From contig DASZTS010000024.1 of NCBI GenBank assembly GCA_035547915.1, positions 1-64,000 on the forward strand: a DNA stretch of 64,000 bases. The letters are read 5' to 3'. A program made the position numbers and the translations under genes. Origin of the DNA: DASSFG01 sp035547915. GTDB taxonomy: Bacteria > Planctomycetota > Planctomycetia > Pirellulales > JAICIG01. This document shows positions 41,686 through 49,895 of this stretch, piece by piece. The notes beneath the pieces are model-generated. The model did not search any database, was not told the DNA's origin, and saw nothing but the letters and a program-made list of their open reading frames with translations. Position 1 is the stretch's first letter. Each line of letters starts with the position of its first letter.

Positions 41686-43475
41686 CCGCCCGGTATGCGA
41701 TCGGCATCGATCTGGGCACAACCAATAGTGCGTTGGCCTACTGCGCTTTGGAAGGCGATGCACCGCGCGTCGAGTTGCTCAACGTGCCGCAACTTGTGGC
41801 GCCGGCGACGATCGAAGAACGCGCCCTGCTCCCATCGTTCCTCTACCTGGGCGGCGATGCCGACGCCAAGGCCAAGAACTTCGATCTGCCTTGGGAAAAG
41901 AAGCGAGAATTCGCCGTCGGCGAACTTGCCCGGCGACAGGCGGCCGATGTGCCGACGCGGACCGTGGCCGCGGCCAAGAGTTGGCTGTGCCACAGTCGCG
42001 TCGACCGTCATCAGCCGATCCTGCCTTGGAACGCGCCGGCCGATGTGCCCAAGGTATCGCCCGTGGCGGCGGCGACACGTTATCTGGCGCATCTCGCCGC
42101 GGCGTGGCAAGCGGCCTTCCGCGACGCGCCGATCGCCGACCAGCACGTCGTGCTCACCGTGCCCGCGTCCTTCGATCCGGCGGCCCGTGAATTGACGCGC
42201 GAGGCGGCGCTAGCGGCCGGCTTGCCCGAAAGCCTGGTGCTGCTGGAAGAACCGCAGGCGGCCGTCTACGCCTGGTTGGCCGATGAGGGTGACCGCTGGC
42301 GGAAACAGATGAAAGTGGGCGACCGGTTGCTCGTCTGCGACGTGGGAGGCGGAACCACCGACTTTACCTTGGTGGGCGTCACGGAAGAAGCGGGCAACCT
42401 GATGCTTACGCGGCTAGCCGTCGGCAACCACATTCTCGTGGGCGGCGACAACATGGATCTCGCCCTGGCCCACTACGCCGCGGGGATGTTTACTCAAAAA
42501 GGAGTGCAACTCGACCCCTGGCAATCGGTGGCCTTGTGGCACTCGTGCCGGGCGGCCAAGGAAGTGCTGCTCGCCGGTGAAGCACCCAAGAACAAAAAGC
42601 ATCCCATCAGCGTGCTGGGGCGCGGTAGTAAGCTGATCAAGGGAACCGTGTCCGTCGAAGTCGAACGCGAGGCGGCGGGTTCGTTGTTGGTGGAAGGCTT
42701 TTTGCCGCAGTGCGATCTGAACGACGGACCCGCGCCGCGGCGCGCCAGCGGCTTTCGTGAGTTGGGATTGCCCTTCGAAACGGATACGGCCATCACGCGT
42801 CACCTGGCAGCCTTTTTGAGGGCGCAGGGCGAACAGGGGCAGGCGGCACGCCCCACACACGTGCTCTTCAACGGCGGCGTATTCAAATCGACCTTGTTGC
42901 GCGAACGCCTCTTCTCGGTCATGTCGAGTTGGTTTCCCGGTCAGCCGCCGCAGGGGATGACCGGCAACGAGGATCTCGACTACGCCGTGGCACGCGGCGC
43001 GGCCTATTACGGATTTGCCAAACAGCGCAAAGCGGTACGGATCCGCGGCGGAACCGCCCGCTCGTACTACGTCGGCATCGAAACGGCCGGCCTCGCTATC
43101 CCCGGGGCCGCGCGTCCGCTACGAGCGTTGTGCGTCGTGCCGTTCGGTATGGAGGAGGGGACGGAAAGCAATGTCCCCGGTGACGAGATCGGCTTGGTCG
43201 TGGGCGAGCCGGCACAGTTCCGCTTCTTCAGTTCGGCCGTGCGCAAGGACGATCGGCCTGGAACGCTCTTGAACTCATGGACCGATGCCGAATTGGCGGA
43301 GACCGACCCACTCGTCGCCACGCTCCCCGCCAGCGAAGAGGCCGAGGAGGGGTTCGCACCGGTCAGATTCCAATCTCGCATCACGGAACTGGGGATGTTT
43401 GAGCTGTGGTGCCACAGCTCCCTTTCCGATCACCGCTGGAAACTCGAGTTCAGCGTGCGCGACGAGGGTACCTAA
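41682..43475 (+). CDS. Hsp70-family chaperone-like ATPase (DUF2760-associated)
   Basis: 597 residues. The nucleotide-binding domain is clear: AIGIDLGTTNSALAYCALEGD (phosphate 1), VVLTVPASFDPAARELTREAALAAGL, LLEEPQAAVYAWL, VCDVGGGTTDFTLVGV (phosphate 2) and THVLFNGGVFKSTLLRERL (adenosine). The C-terminal part (about 480-597) is not a standard substrate-binding domain and lacks the DnaK lid. This is not DnaK itself. It is translationally coupled to DUF2760, and a lipase-like gene follows after 7 bases. The second, DUF3731-type Hsp70 often found in such loci is absent. Confidence 0.9.
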   Translation: MTARYAIGIDLGTTNSALAYCALEGDAPRVELLNVPQLVAPATIEERALLPSFLYLGGDADAKAKNFDLPWEKKREFAVGELARRQAADVPTRTVAAAKSWLCHSRVDRHQPILPWNAPADVPKVSPVAAATRYLAHLAAAWQAAFRDAPIADQHVVLTVPASFDPAARELTREAALAAGLPESLVLLEEPQAAVYAWLADEGDRWRKQMKVGDRLLVCDVGGGTTDFTLVGVTEEAGNLMLTRLAVGNHILVGGDNMDLALAHYAAGMFTQKGVQLDPWQSVALWHSCRAAKEVLLAGEAPKNKKHPISVLGRGSKLIKGTVSVEVEREAAGSLLVEGFLPQCDLNDGPAPRRASGFRELGLPFETDTAITRHLAAFLRAQGEQGQAARPTHVLFNGGVFKSTLLRERLFSVMSSWFPGQPPQGMTGNEDLDYAVARGAAYYGFAKQRKAVRIRGGTARSYYVGIETAGLAIPGAARPLRALCVVPFGMEEGTESNVPGDEIGLVVGEPAQFRFFSSAVRKDDRPGTLLNSWTDAELAETDPLVATLPASEEAEEGFAPVRFQSRITELGMFELWCHSSLSDHRWKLEFSVRDEGT

Positions 43476-43482
43476 CGCGGTC

Positions 43483-44160
43483 ATGGAATCCCGGGAACAG
43501 GCTGTTCGCGAGGGGAACGTGACGACCGGCGACGCAGCGCGGCCGGCCCCGGGTGAAACCGTGGTCTTGATACACGGGCTGGGCGGGACCGGCATGTTGA
43601 TGGTGCCCTTGGCTCGGCGCATCGGACAAGCCGGATATGGCACCTTGAATTGGTCGTATCGCAGTTACTTACACACGATCCAACGACATGCCGACCAATT
43701 GCGGCATCGGCTCGGCGAACTCGATGCCGACCCTCAGGTCTCATGTATTCACCTGGTAACGCACAGCATGGGCACGATTGTGGCCCGCTGCGCGCTCGTC
43801 GAGGGCCGGCCCGACAAACTCGGCCGCTGGGTCATGCTCGCGCCGCCGAATCGCGGTTCACCCTTGGCCGCGTTTTGGGGTCCTAAGCTGCGCTGGTGTG
43901 TCCCCGTGATCGACCAGCTTGCCAAGCGGGCCGATAGTTTCGTGAACCGTTTGCCGCAGCCCGAACAAATCGACGTCGGCGTGATCGCCGCCAGCAGGGA
44001 CTGGATGGTGGGCTCGGGAAATAGCTGCCTGCCATGCCAGAGCGACTATATCGTGCTATCCGGCACACACACCCTGTTGCTCTTTCTTCGTCGCTCGGCC
44101 GACGAGACCATCGAGTTCCTATCGACCGGCCGTTTCTCGACCCATGCCTGTCGCGGCTGA
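43483..44160 (+). CDS. Alpha/beta hydrolase (lipase/esterase, PGAP1-like)
   Basis: 225 residues from ATG 43483. VVLIHGLGGTGMLMVPLARRI forms the oxyanion loop; the nucleophile elbow is LVTHSMGTIVARCAL; MLAPPNRGSPLA follows, typical of EstA/PGAP1-like lipases; the late His lies in YIVLSGTHTLLLF. No signal peptide. It lies 7 bases after the Hsp70-like gene and is probably part of the same operon, so it may act on lipid-linked clients; this is inference. Confidence 0.85.
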   Translation: MESREQAVREGNVTTGDAARPAPGETVVLIHGLGGTGMLMVPLARRIGQAGYGTLNWSYRSYLHTIQRHADQLRHRLGELDADPQVSCIHLVTHSMGTIVARCALVEGRPDKLGRWVMLAPPNRGSPLAAFWGPKLRWCVPVIDQLAKRADSFVNRLPQPEQIDVGVIAASRDWMVGSGNSCLPCQSDYIVLSGTHTLLLFLRRSADETIEFLSTGRFSTHACRG

Positions 44161-44213
44161 AGGTCACGAAGACGACATCATTCGGTGATGTCGGGCACCG
44201 CCCGCTTATCCGC

Positions 44214-46178
44214 CTACAGCGAGGCCACGACAATCGCGCTCACGCCCAAAAAGAACAGACCGCAGGTAAAGGTGCCTAATCGCATCAACCAGTTCGGACG
44301 CAACTCGGGTGGCAAGAGAGTGACATTCGCATAGAGCGTGTGCCAGCTCGCGATGCCGAGTGAAACGTTCATGAGCACTCCGGCCACCTTGAGGATCTGC
44401 ATCGGGTCGAAGAGCATGAGTGTGACCATGCCCCATACGCCATACCCCGTGAGTATCGTGTAATAGAGGTGCTTGACTCGGTCTTCACGCATCCGCTGGG
44501 CCCACGCACTGCATGTCCAGATGATGTCGGTCCAGCGTCGGGCCAACTGGTCGGCCGACATGATTTGCCCGGGCGCCAGAATCAAGAAGCCTACCCCCAG
44601 GGTGAGCGGCCATAACAAGTCTCGATAAGCGGGATAGCGATCCGCCATCCCCTCGGCCACCATCGCGGCCACTCGGTCGCCGCTCACGGGAGCGTGGCGG
44701 ATGAATTCCAACGACAGCATGCAAGGGAGCGCCATGCCGATGAACGAGGCGGCCATCCAGATGCCGAGTTGATCTTTGACGATGTGCCGAAACCATCCGC
44801 GCCAGCGACTGCGTCCCTGTTCATCGAGCCCAAACACCATGCCCACGTGCGAGAGCTTGATCTCGCGGCCGCCGAGCGCACTGGGGATGGCGCCGACATG
44901 CGCCCCCATGCCCCACCCCTTGTCACGGGTGTAATTCGAAAAGAGCGTGTTGCTCATGCCCCCGGCGCCAGCGATCGCCACCAGCGTGGCGACCATCGCC
45001 CAATCGAGCGGCGGCAACTGGCGATGTTGTCGTACGTAGGAGAAGAACCCCACCGGCTTCAATCCCTGATGGCCAATCAGGTCACGGAACGTATCGGCCC
45101 AGGGCTGCGGCACTTCGTCCAGGCTCGAATAGCGGCCTCCCCCCGAGCCGTCGACGACAAACTGCGTGGCCTGCCAGGTATGGTCATCGGCGACGGTTCC
45201 GATCAGCGTCAATTTCGCGCCATCTTCCACCGTCTGCACATAGACACCGGAGGGCTTCACCAATGCCACCGCCTGCCCGGTCATCCGTTCGCGGATCGGC
45301 AACAACTTCGCGGGTAGCGAACCGCCCATCTTATAAACCTCTCGCCGACCTTCCTGCTCGACGACAAATTCTGTGATCAGCGGCTGGTCATGTTCCATCG
45401 TGCCCTTGAGACGATAGCTCACATCGTCGTCGACTTCGCGCAGGTTGAAATGTCGGCCGCAGACGATCGTGTCGGCACGCAACGGCACCGTACCGAAATC
45501 GACCAGCCCGACCCCCACTTCGCGCATGCTGCGTGGCGAAACGGTGAGGGCAACGGCGGCGACGAGATAGCCGAGCACGATCACGAGCTTGATGGCCATC
45601 ACGCGCTCGAGCATGCGGTAAACCGTGCCACCGAAGATGAGCGGCAGGAAGGCTGCCAGAAAAATCCCATAACCGAGGACCTTGACGAGCCGGTCTTCGC
45701 TGAAGACGAGGCCCGCGAGCGACACACTCCCACTGCCCGGCAAATGCCCGAGTAATGCGGCTGCCAGCGGCACGGCCGCGTTGGAGGCATTGAATGGCCA
45801 GATGGCAGCAAAGTCGATGGCCAGGTAGAGCCAGGTCCACAGACGTGGGCCGGGCTGGGTGCGGAAGAATCCGACCACGATCGGCTCCCCACAGTAGAGC
45901 GTGTATCGCATCATCTCCAGGTTGCAAAACACCTGCGCGACGATGCTGAGCGTGGCAACCCACAGCAGCGTGGCGCCGTACTGCGCGCTCACCGCCGGCC
46001 CCGACAACCACTCGCCCGAACCGACCGAGGCGCCGGCGAGCAGCACCCCCGGGCCGAGCAGCGCCTTCCAGGTTTGCCAGCCGCCGGGAGGCGGTGTCGG
46101 CAGTTCACCCCGATTCCAGGCGCCCAGGGCGCCGCAACTCACTTTTTCGGGGACGGCTTGCGCGGGCGGCGAAGTCAT
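44214..46178 (-). CDS. Nramp-family transporter with large soluble insertion
   Basis: 654 residues. N-terminal membrane part: LLGPGVLLAGASVGSGEWLSGP, IVAQVFCNLEMMRYTLYCGE, WTWLYLAIDFAAIWPFNASNAAVPLAAALLG, typical of Nramp relatives, but the metal-binding DPGN of helix 1 is replaced by a GASVGSGEW-type stretch. Between about residues 233 and 370 lies a soluble beta-rich insertion (FNLREVDDDVSYRLKG, TEFVVEQEGRREVYKMGG, VYVQTVEDGAKLTLIG) not found in classical Nramp. Helices resume after 375 (LDWAMVATLVAIAGAGGMSNTLFSNYTRDKG). The ion is unknown; Mg or another cation is possible. Stand-alone minus-strand gene. Confidence 0.8.
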   Translation of the reverse strand: MTSPPAQAVPEKVSCGALGAWNRGELPTPPPGGWQTWKALLGPGVLLAGASVGSGEWLSGPAVSAQYGATLLWVATLSIVAQVFCNLEMMRYTLYCGEPIVVGFFRTQPGPRLWTWLYLAIDFAAIWPFNASNAAVPLAAALLGHLPGSGSVSLAGLVFSEDRLVKVLGYGIFLAAFLPLIFGGTVYRMLERVMAIKLVIVLGYLVAAVALTVSPRSMREVGVGLVDFGTVPLRADTIVCGRHFNLREVDDDVSYRLKGTMEHDQPLITEFVVEQEGRREVYKMGGSLPAKLLPIRERMTGQAVALVKPSGVYVQTVEDGAKLTLIGTVADDHTWQATQFVVDGSGGGRYSSLDEVPQPWADTFRDLIGHQGLKPVGFFSYVRQHRQLPPLDWAMVATLVAIAGAGGMSNTLFSNYTRDKGWGMGAHVGAIPSALGGREIKLSHVGMVFGLDEQGRSRWRGWFRHIVKDQLGIWMAASFIGMALPCMLSLEFIRHAPVSGDRVAAMVAEGMADRYPAYRDLLWPLTLGVGFLILAPGQIMSADQLARRWTDIIWTCSAWAQRMREDRVKHLYYTILTGYGVWGMVTLMLFDPMQILKVAGVLMNVSLGIASWHTLYANVTLLPPELRPNWLMRLGTFTCGLFFLGVSAIVVASL

Positions 46179-46373
46179 CGCGATGCAGGCTCTCGTTTTT
46201 TGACAGACGCTCGGGCGGCGATTACCGAGCGCGGTGGGCGAAGTGTAATGTGATCGAAAGAGGACCCGGAGCGGCAGGAAATGAACGGCAGGCGAGGGAC
46301 GGAACTCCCCAACATGACAATCTTGACCCCTTATCCGATATCAAGCGGCCTCCTCCTCGGGCTTAACATTTGT

Positions 46374-47513
46374 TCAACCGCCGACCATCGCCACGGACCC
46401 CACTGCTTTGTTCAGCGCGGGCATCAACTCGTGGACGAACAGCTCCATGCTACGCATCCAGCTTGCCTTGTCGTCCCAGTCGTAGCTCATGAGCACGAGC
46501 GTGCCGAAGGTGCCCGTCTCTTCGATCAGGTCCAGCAGCCGACGAAGTACCTCATCGACGTCGCCGGCGATGATCTGTTCGGTCATCAGAAAGTCGAGAT
46601 TGCAATCCGCATCGCTCATCTCGGGATCGCGCTTGTAGATCCTGCGGCCCAGGCCGCGATCGAACAGCGTGCCGATGTATTCATAGTTGCGGCCGAGCGA
46701 ATTGTTGCGCACCCGGCGGAGGGCCTCCTCTGTGGTATCAGCCAGGAAGATCGAGCGCGAGACCTTCCAATCGCCGCGGTGCGGCGTTCGGCCGGCGGCC
46801 AATGCAGCCGCCTCGTATGTCCGCCAATGATCGGCCAGCACATTGCCAGCGACCAGGCAGTGGCTGAACGGCTGATAACCCTGGGCGCCCGCCATCTTCA
46901 TCGACGGCGAATTGCGGCTCATGGCCGGAATGGCGATCGGCGGCAGCGGGCGCTGGAGCGGCTTGTGGATGAAGCCGATACCCGTCTCCTGGTCGACGAA
47001 CTTCTTCAAGCTGATCTGCCAGAACTTGCCCTGATATTCATAGGGAGGTTCCGACGACCAGAGATAGAGGATGATATCGATGGCCTCGTCGACCATCGCT
47101 TGTGCCTGCTTCGGATCGATGCCGAACAACTCTTGATCGGCCGTGACGCTCCCGGCGCCGAAACAAAGATTGAGCCTTCCCTTCGACAAGTGGTCGAGAA
47201 ACGCCAGTCGGCTGGCCACGTGCGCAGGATGGTGTTGTTGCAAACAAACGGGGGCGGGGCCGATTCGAATCTTATGCGTTTCGCCCAAAGCGCGGCCGAT
47301 GAATATCTCCGGCATCACGATGGGCTCGTACTTCATCGTGTGATGCTCGCCGATCCAGAACTCGTCGAAGCCGAGCTCTTCTGCCCGCACGATCAGCTCC
47401 AGATCCTCGTCGAAGCATTGGGCCAACGGCTTAGCGGGATCGTGGAACGGCATGATGAACATGCCGTAGCGGATGGTACCGGGGGCACCGTTGGTCGAGG
47501 GACCGAGTGACAT
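46374..47513 (-). CDS. LLM-class flavin-dependent oxidoreductase
   Basis: 379 residues, luciferase-like monooxygenase fold. RYGMFIMPFHDPAKPLAQCFDEDLELIVRAEELGFDEFWIGEHH is the N-terminal signature; IRIGPAPVCLQQHHPAHVASRLAFLDHLSKGRLNLCFGAGS and YEYQGKFWQ follow. It uses FMNH2 (or F420H2 in some members). The neighbour downstream in transcription is the Nramp-like gene, and the Sfp-type transferase lies upstream on the same strand after 187 bases. A role in tailoring a natural product is possible but unproven. Confidence 0.9.
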   Translation of the reverse strand: MSLGPSTNGAPGTIRYGMFIMPFHDPAKPLAQCFDEDLELIVRAEELGFDEFWIGEHHTMKYEPIVMPEIFIGRALGETHKIRIGPAPVCLQQHHPAHVASRLAFLDHLSKGRLNLCFGAGSVTADQELFGIDPKQAQAMVDEAIDIILYLWSSEPPYEYQGKFWQISLKKFVDQETGIGFIHKPLQRPLPPIAIPAMSRNSPSMKMAGAQGYQPFSHCLVAGNVLADHWRTYEAAALAAGRTPHRGDWKVSRSIFLADTTEEALRRVRNNSLGRNYEYIGTLFDRGLGRRIYKRDPEMSDADCNLDFLMTEQIIAGDVDEVLRRLLDLIEETGTFGTLVLMSYDWDDKASWMRSMELFVHELMPALNKAVGSVAMVGG

Positions 47514-47700
47514 CGCCAGATCCTTTGCGACTAGAGACCGGACGCGAGGAGCTGCTAACCGCGCTCAAGCTAGACGCTGCCGTGGCAAGAGTCAAGCAGC
47601 GAGCAGATCTCGCGCGATCTCGGTATCCATGCCGGCCGCACACCACAAAAAGCAACTGTATCCGATTGCGTCGACGCCGCCCCCGCAAGACGGTCGTCTT
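47514..47700. other. Short spacer between the LLM oxidoreductase and the phosphopantetheinyl transferase
   Basis: 187 bases, no gene. It should hold the promoter of the oxidoreductase gene. Nothing else was recognised. Confidence 0.4.
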
Positions 47701-48408
47701 TTATTCGCGCCAGTCGTGCCAGGACAGTCTCTTTATTGGCCGCACGGTAGCGAGTGCCGACAACCAACCAGGCCGCGGGAGAACATCGAGCAACCACCAA
47801 TTGGTGGGCCGACCCGAGGCATCGCTCACGGCCACTTCGCGTGACTGCCCATCGGGCAACCAAGAAACGTCAAATGAGTTGAGCGCTACGCTCAAGCCGC
47901 TACCGGTCGCCTTGATCAATGCTTCTTTGCGGGTCCAGTGCCGCAAGAAGACCTGATTGGGATCGTCCGCCGACTCCTGCAAGGCGATCTCGCCGGCGGT
48001 GAAGAAATGTTTCGCCACCAAGTGAGCATTCTCGACGGTTCGTTCTGCTTCCAAATCGATACCCAGCGGCGCGTGGGCCACGGCACACAAGGCCAACTCA
48101 CCCGAGAACGACAGGTTGAACTGCCAGGCGAGGCCCCCGTGTGCCCCGTCGTCCGTCGCGCCCAAAGCCGGCTTGCCCTGCGGGCCGTATTGAAAGCTCA
48201 GTTCACGCGCTGCGACCCCTACATAGGCGGCCAAAATCTCGCGCAAGGCGGCCCGCCGTACGATCGCTCGGCGGCGGTCGTTTTCGAAGCGAAAGCGATC
48301 GGCACGCGCCTGCTCGTCGGGCGACAGCGTCTGCCACAAGGTGTCCAACGGCCAGGGCCGGTCGGTCGCGATCCGCCACACGTCGAGTTCGTCTTCGGTC
48401 GACTGCAT
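47701..48408 (-). CDS. Sfp-type 4'-phosphopantetheinyl transferase
   Basis: 235 residues from ATG 48408. It transfers phosphopantetheine from CoA to the serine of carrier proteins. Seen: LSPDEQARADRFRFENDRRRAIVRRAALREILAAYVG, GPQGKPAL, LSFSGELALCAVAHAPLGIDLEAERTV (Mg-binding Asp/Glu) and FFTAGEIALQ followed by HWTRKEALIKATGSGLS, the W-x-x-KEAxxKAxG signature. The double-length Sfp type acts on NRPS/PKS carriers. The FAAL-NRPS gene 8 kb downstream has two carrier domains and is the obvious client. The frame upstream of 48408 lacks family character. Confidence 0.92.
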   Translation of the reverse strand: MQSTEDELDVWRIATDRPWPLDTLWQTLSPDEQARADRFRFENDRRRAIVRRAALREILAAYVGVAARELSFQYGPQGKPALGATDDGAHGGLAWQFNLSFSGELALCAVAHAPLGIDLEAERTVENAHLVAKHFFTAGEIALQESADDPNQVFLRHWTRKEALIKATGSGLSVALNSFDVSWLPDGQSREVAVSDASGRPTNWWLLDVLPRPGWLSALATVRPIKRLSWHDWRE

Positions 48409-48506
48409 GCTGCCTACTATAATGCAGCACGACGCGTTTCCTTCAGGGGCCCACGGGCAGCCATCCCGGCAATTCGGGGAAAACAGGATGCGCCGGGAGA
48501 AACTCA

Positions 48507-49634
48507 ATGCACTTTCTTGCCTTCATTTATAAAAATGTTCGGCGACGGCCGGCCAGATCGGGGCTGACGGCCTCGGGGGTGGCCGTGGCCGTCGCCGCCG
48601 TGGTGATGCTGGTCGGCATCTCCCGCGGCTTCGAAACGGAGTTGCTCAAAGTCTACGAACAGCACGGGGCCGACCTGGTGGTGTTGCGGGCGGGAGTGGC
48701 TCAGCGGCTGACCAGCTCGCTCGACATGCAGCTCGGCGACAAGATCGCCAAGCTGCCGAATGTTGCCGAGGTACTGCCCGGCCTGATGGACGTGGTATCG
48801 TTCGAGGATCAGGACCTGTTCGGTGTGACGGTCAACGGCTGGCCCGCGGACAGTGCCTACTTTCGGCAGATGCGCGTCGTCGCCGGTCGCCGTATCGAGC
48901 CGGGAGACGGCCGTGTGGTGATGCTCGGTAGTGTTTTGGCCCAGAACCTGAACAAGAAGGTCGGCGAAAAGCTCGACGTCATCGCGGGCGAGACCTTCGA
49001 GGTGGTGGGCGTCTACCAGAGCTACAATGTTTTCGAGAACGGTTCGTTCGTGATGGCCCTCGATAAGCTGCAAAAACTACTGGGCCGCGAGGGCGATATC
49101 ACCTTCTTCATGGTCACGGCTCAGAATAAGGACAAGCAATCCGTCGAGGAACTCCGCGATCGCATCAAAAAACTCGCGCCCGGGATCGACGCCATGTCGG
49201 GCCGCGACTATGCCGACACGGCCATCGAACTGCGTCTGGCTCGCTCGTCGGCCTGGCTCACCAGCGCCGTGGCACTCGTCGTGGGGGCCATCGGCACGCT
49301 GAACACGATGGTGATGTCCGTCTTCGAGCGAGTGCGCGAGATCGGCGTATTGCGGGCCGTCGGGTGGCGCCGCTCGCGCGTGATGCGGATGATCCTCTGC
49401 GAGTCGCTCCTGCTCGCCCTGTGCGGCGCCGGCCTGGGCACCGTTGTGGCCGTGGTGGGTACGCGGGTGCTCAGTCATGTGCCGCTGTATGCCCGAGTCG
49501 TCAGTGGCGAAGTCGAGCCTTCGATCGTGATGCAGGGGGTGCTGATCGCGTTATTGGTCGGCCTCTTCGGCGGTCTCTACCCCGCCTGGCGCGCAGCTCG
49601 GCTCATGCCCACCGAGGCATTACGACACGAGTAG
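48507..49634 (+). CDS. FtsX/MacB-like ABC transporter permease
   Basis: 375 residues. N-terminal helix SGLTASGVAVAVAAVVMLVGISRGFE, a large outside MacB-type core domain (about 45-240, VSFEDQDLFGVTVNGWP), then three C-terminal helices with VALVVGAIGTLNTMVMSVFERVREIGVLRAVGWRRSRVMRMILCESLLLA, the FtsX signature, ending PAWRAARLMPTEALRHE. It should work with an ATPase on lipoproteins, peptides or small molecules, but no ATP-binding gene is adjacent. The metG gene follows after 260 bases. Confidence 0.88.
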   Translation: MHFLAFIYKNVRRRPARSGLTASGVAVAVAAVVMLVGISRGFETELLKVYEQHGADLVVLRAGVAQRLTSSLDMQLGDKIAKLPNVAEVLPGLMDVVSFEDQDLFGVTVNGWPADSAYFRQMRVVAGRRIEPGDGRVVMLGSVLAQNLNKKVGEKLDVIAGETFEVVGVYQSYNVFENGSFVMALDKLQKLLGREGDITFFMVTAQNKDKQSVEELRDRIKKLAPGIDAMSGRDYADTAIELRLARSSAWLTSAVALVVGAIGTLNTMVMSVFERVREIGVLRAVGWRRSRVMRMILCESLLLALCGAGLGTVVAVVGTRVLSHVPLYARVVSGEVEPSIVMQGVLIALLVGLFGGLYPAWRAARLMPTEALRHE

Positions 49635-49895
49635 GCCCGTTTGGCGATCCGCGATTCGAACGAACGTCGACGGCAACGTACGTCGGCGAGCTTTGGACCG
49701 CCGGCCAGAGAATGGCATCTCCTTTGGCCGCCTTGGTTTGCGCCGTCAGGCAATGCGTCGACGGGGCGGCGGCGCGGTTGCTCTACGCAAGTGGGCGGCG
49801 CTGCGCCATAATCGGTTGCCCGGTGTGTCGATGACGGACGAACCCTGCCGAGCGGTCTCGTGTCACGACGGATGACCGCTCTTTGTGAAAACCGC
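49635..49895. other. Spacer between the permease gene and metG
   Basis: 261 bases; no supportable gene or strong terminator found. Should contain the metG promoter. Confidence 0.35.

Noticed and set aside
46281..47510. 409-codon plus-strand open frame opposite the LLM oxidoreductase
   Set aside because: Antisense shadow; the minus-strand product has clear luciferase-like motifs.
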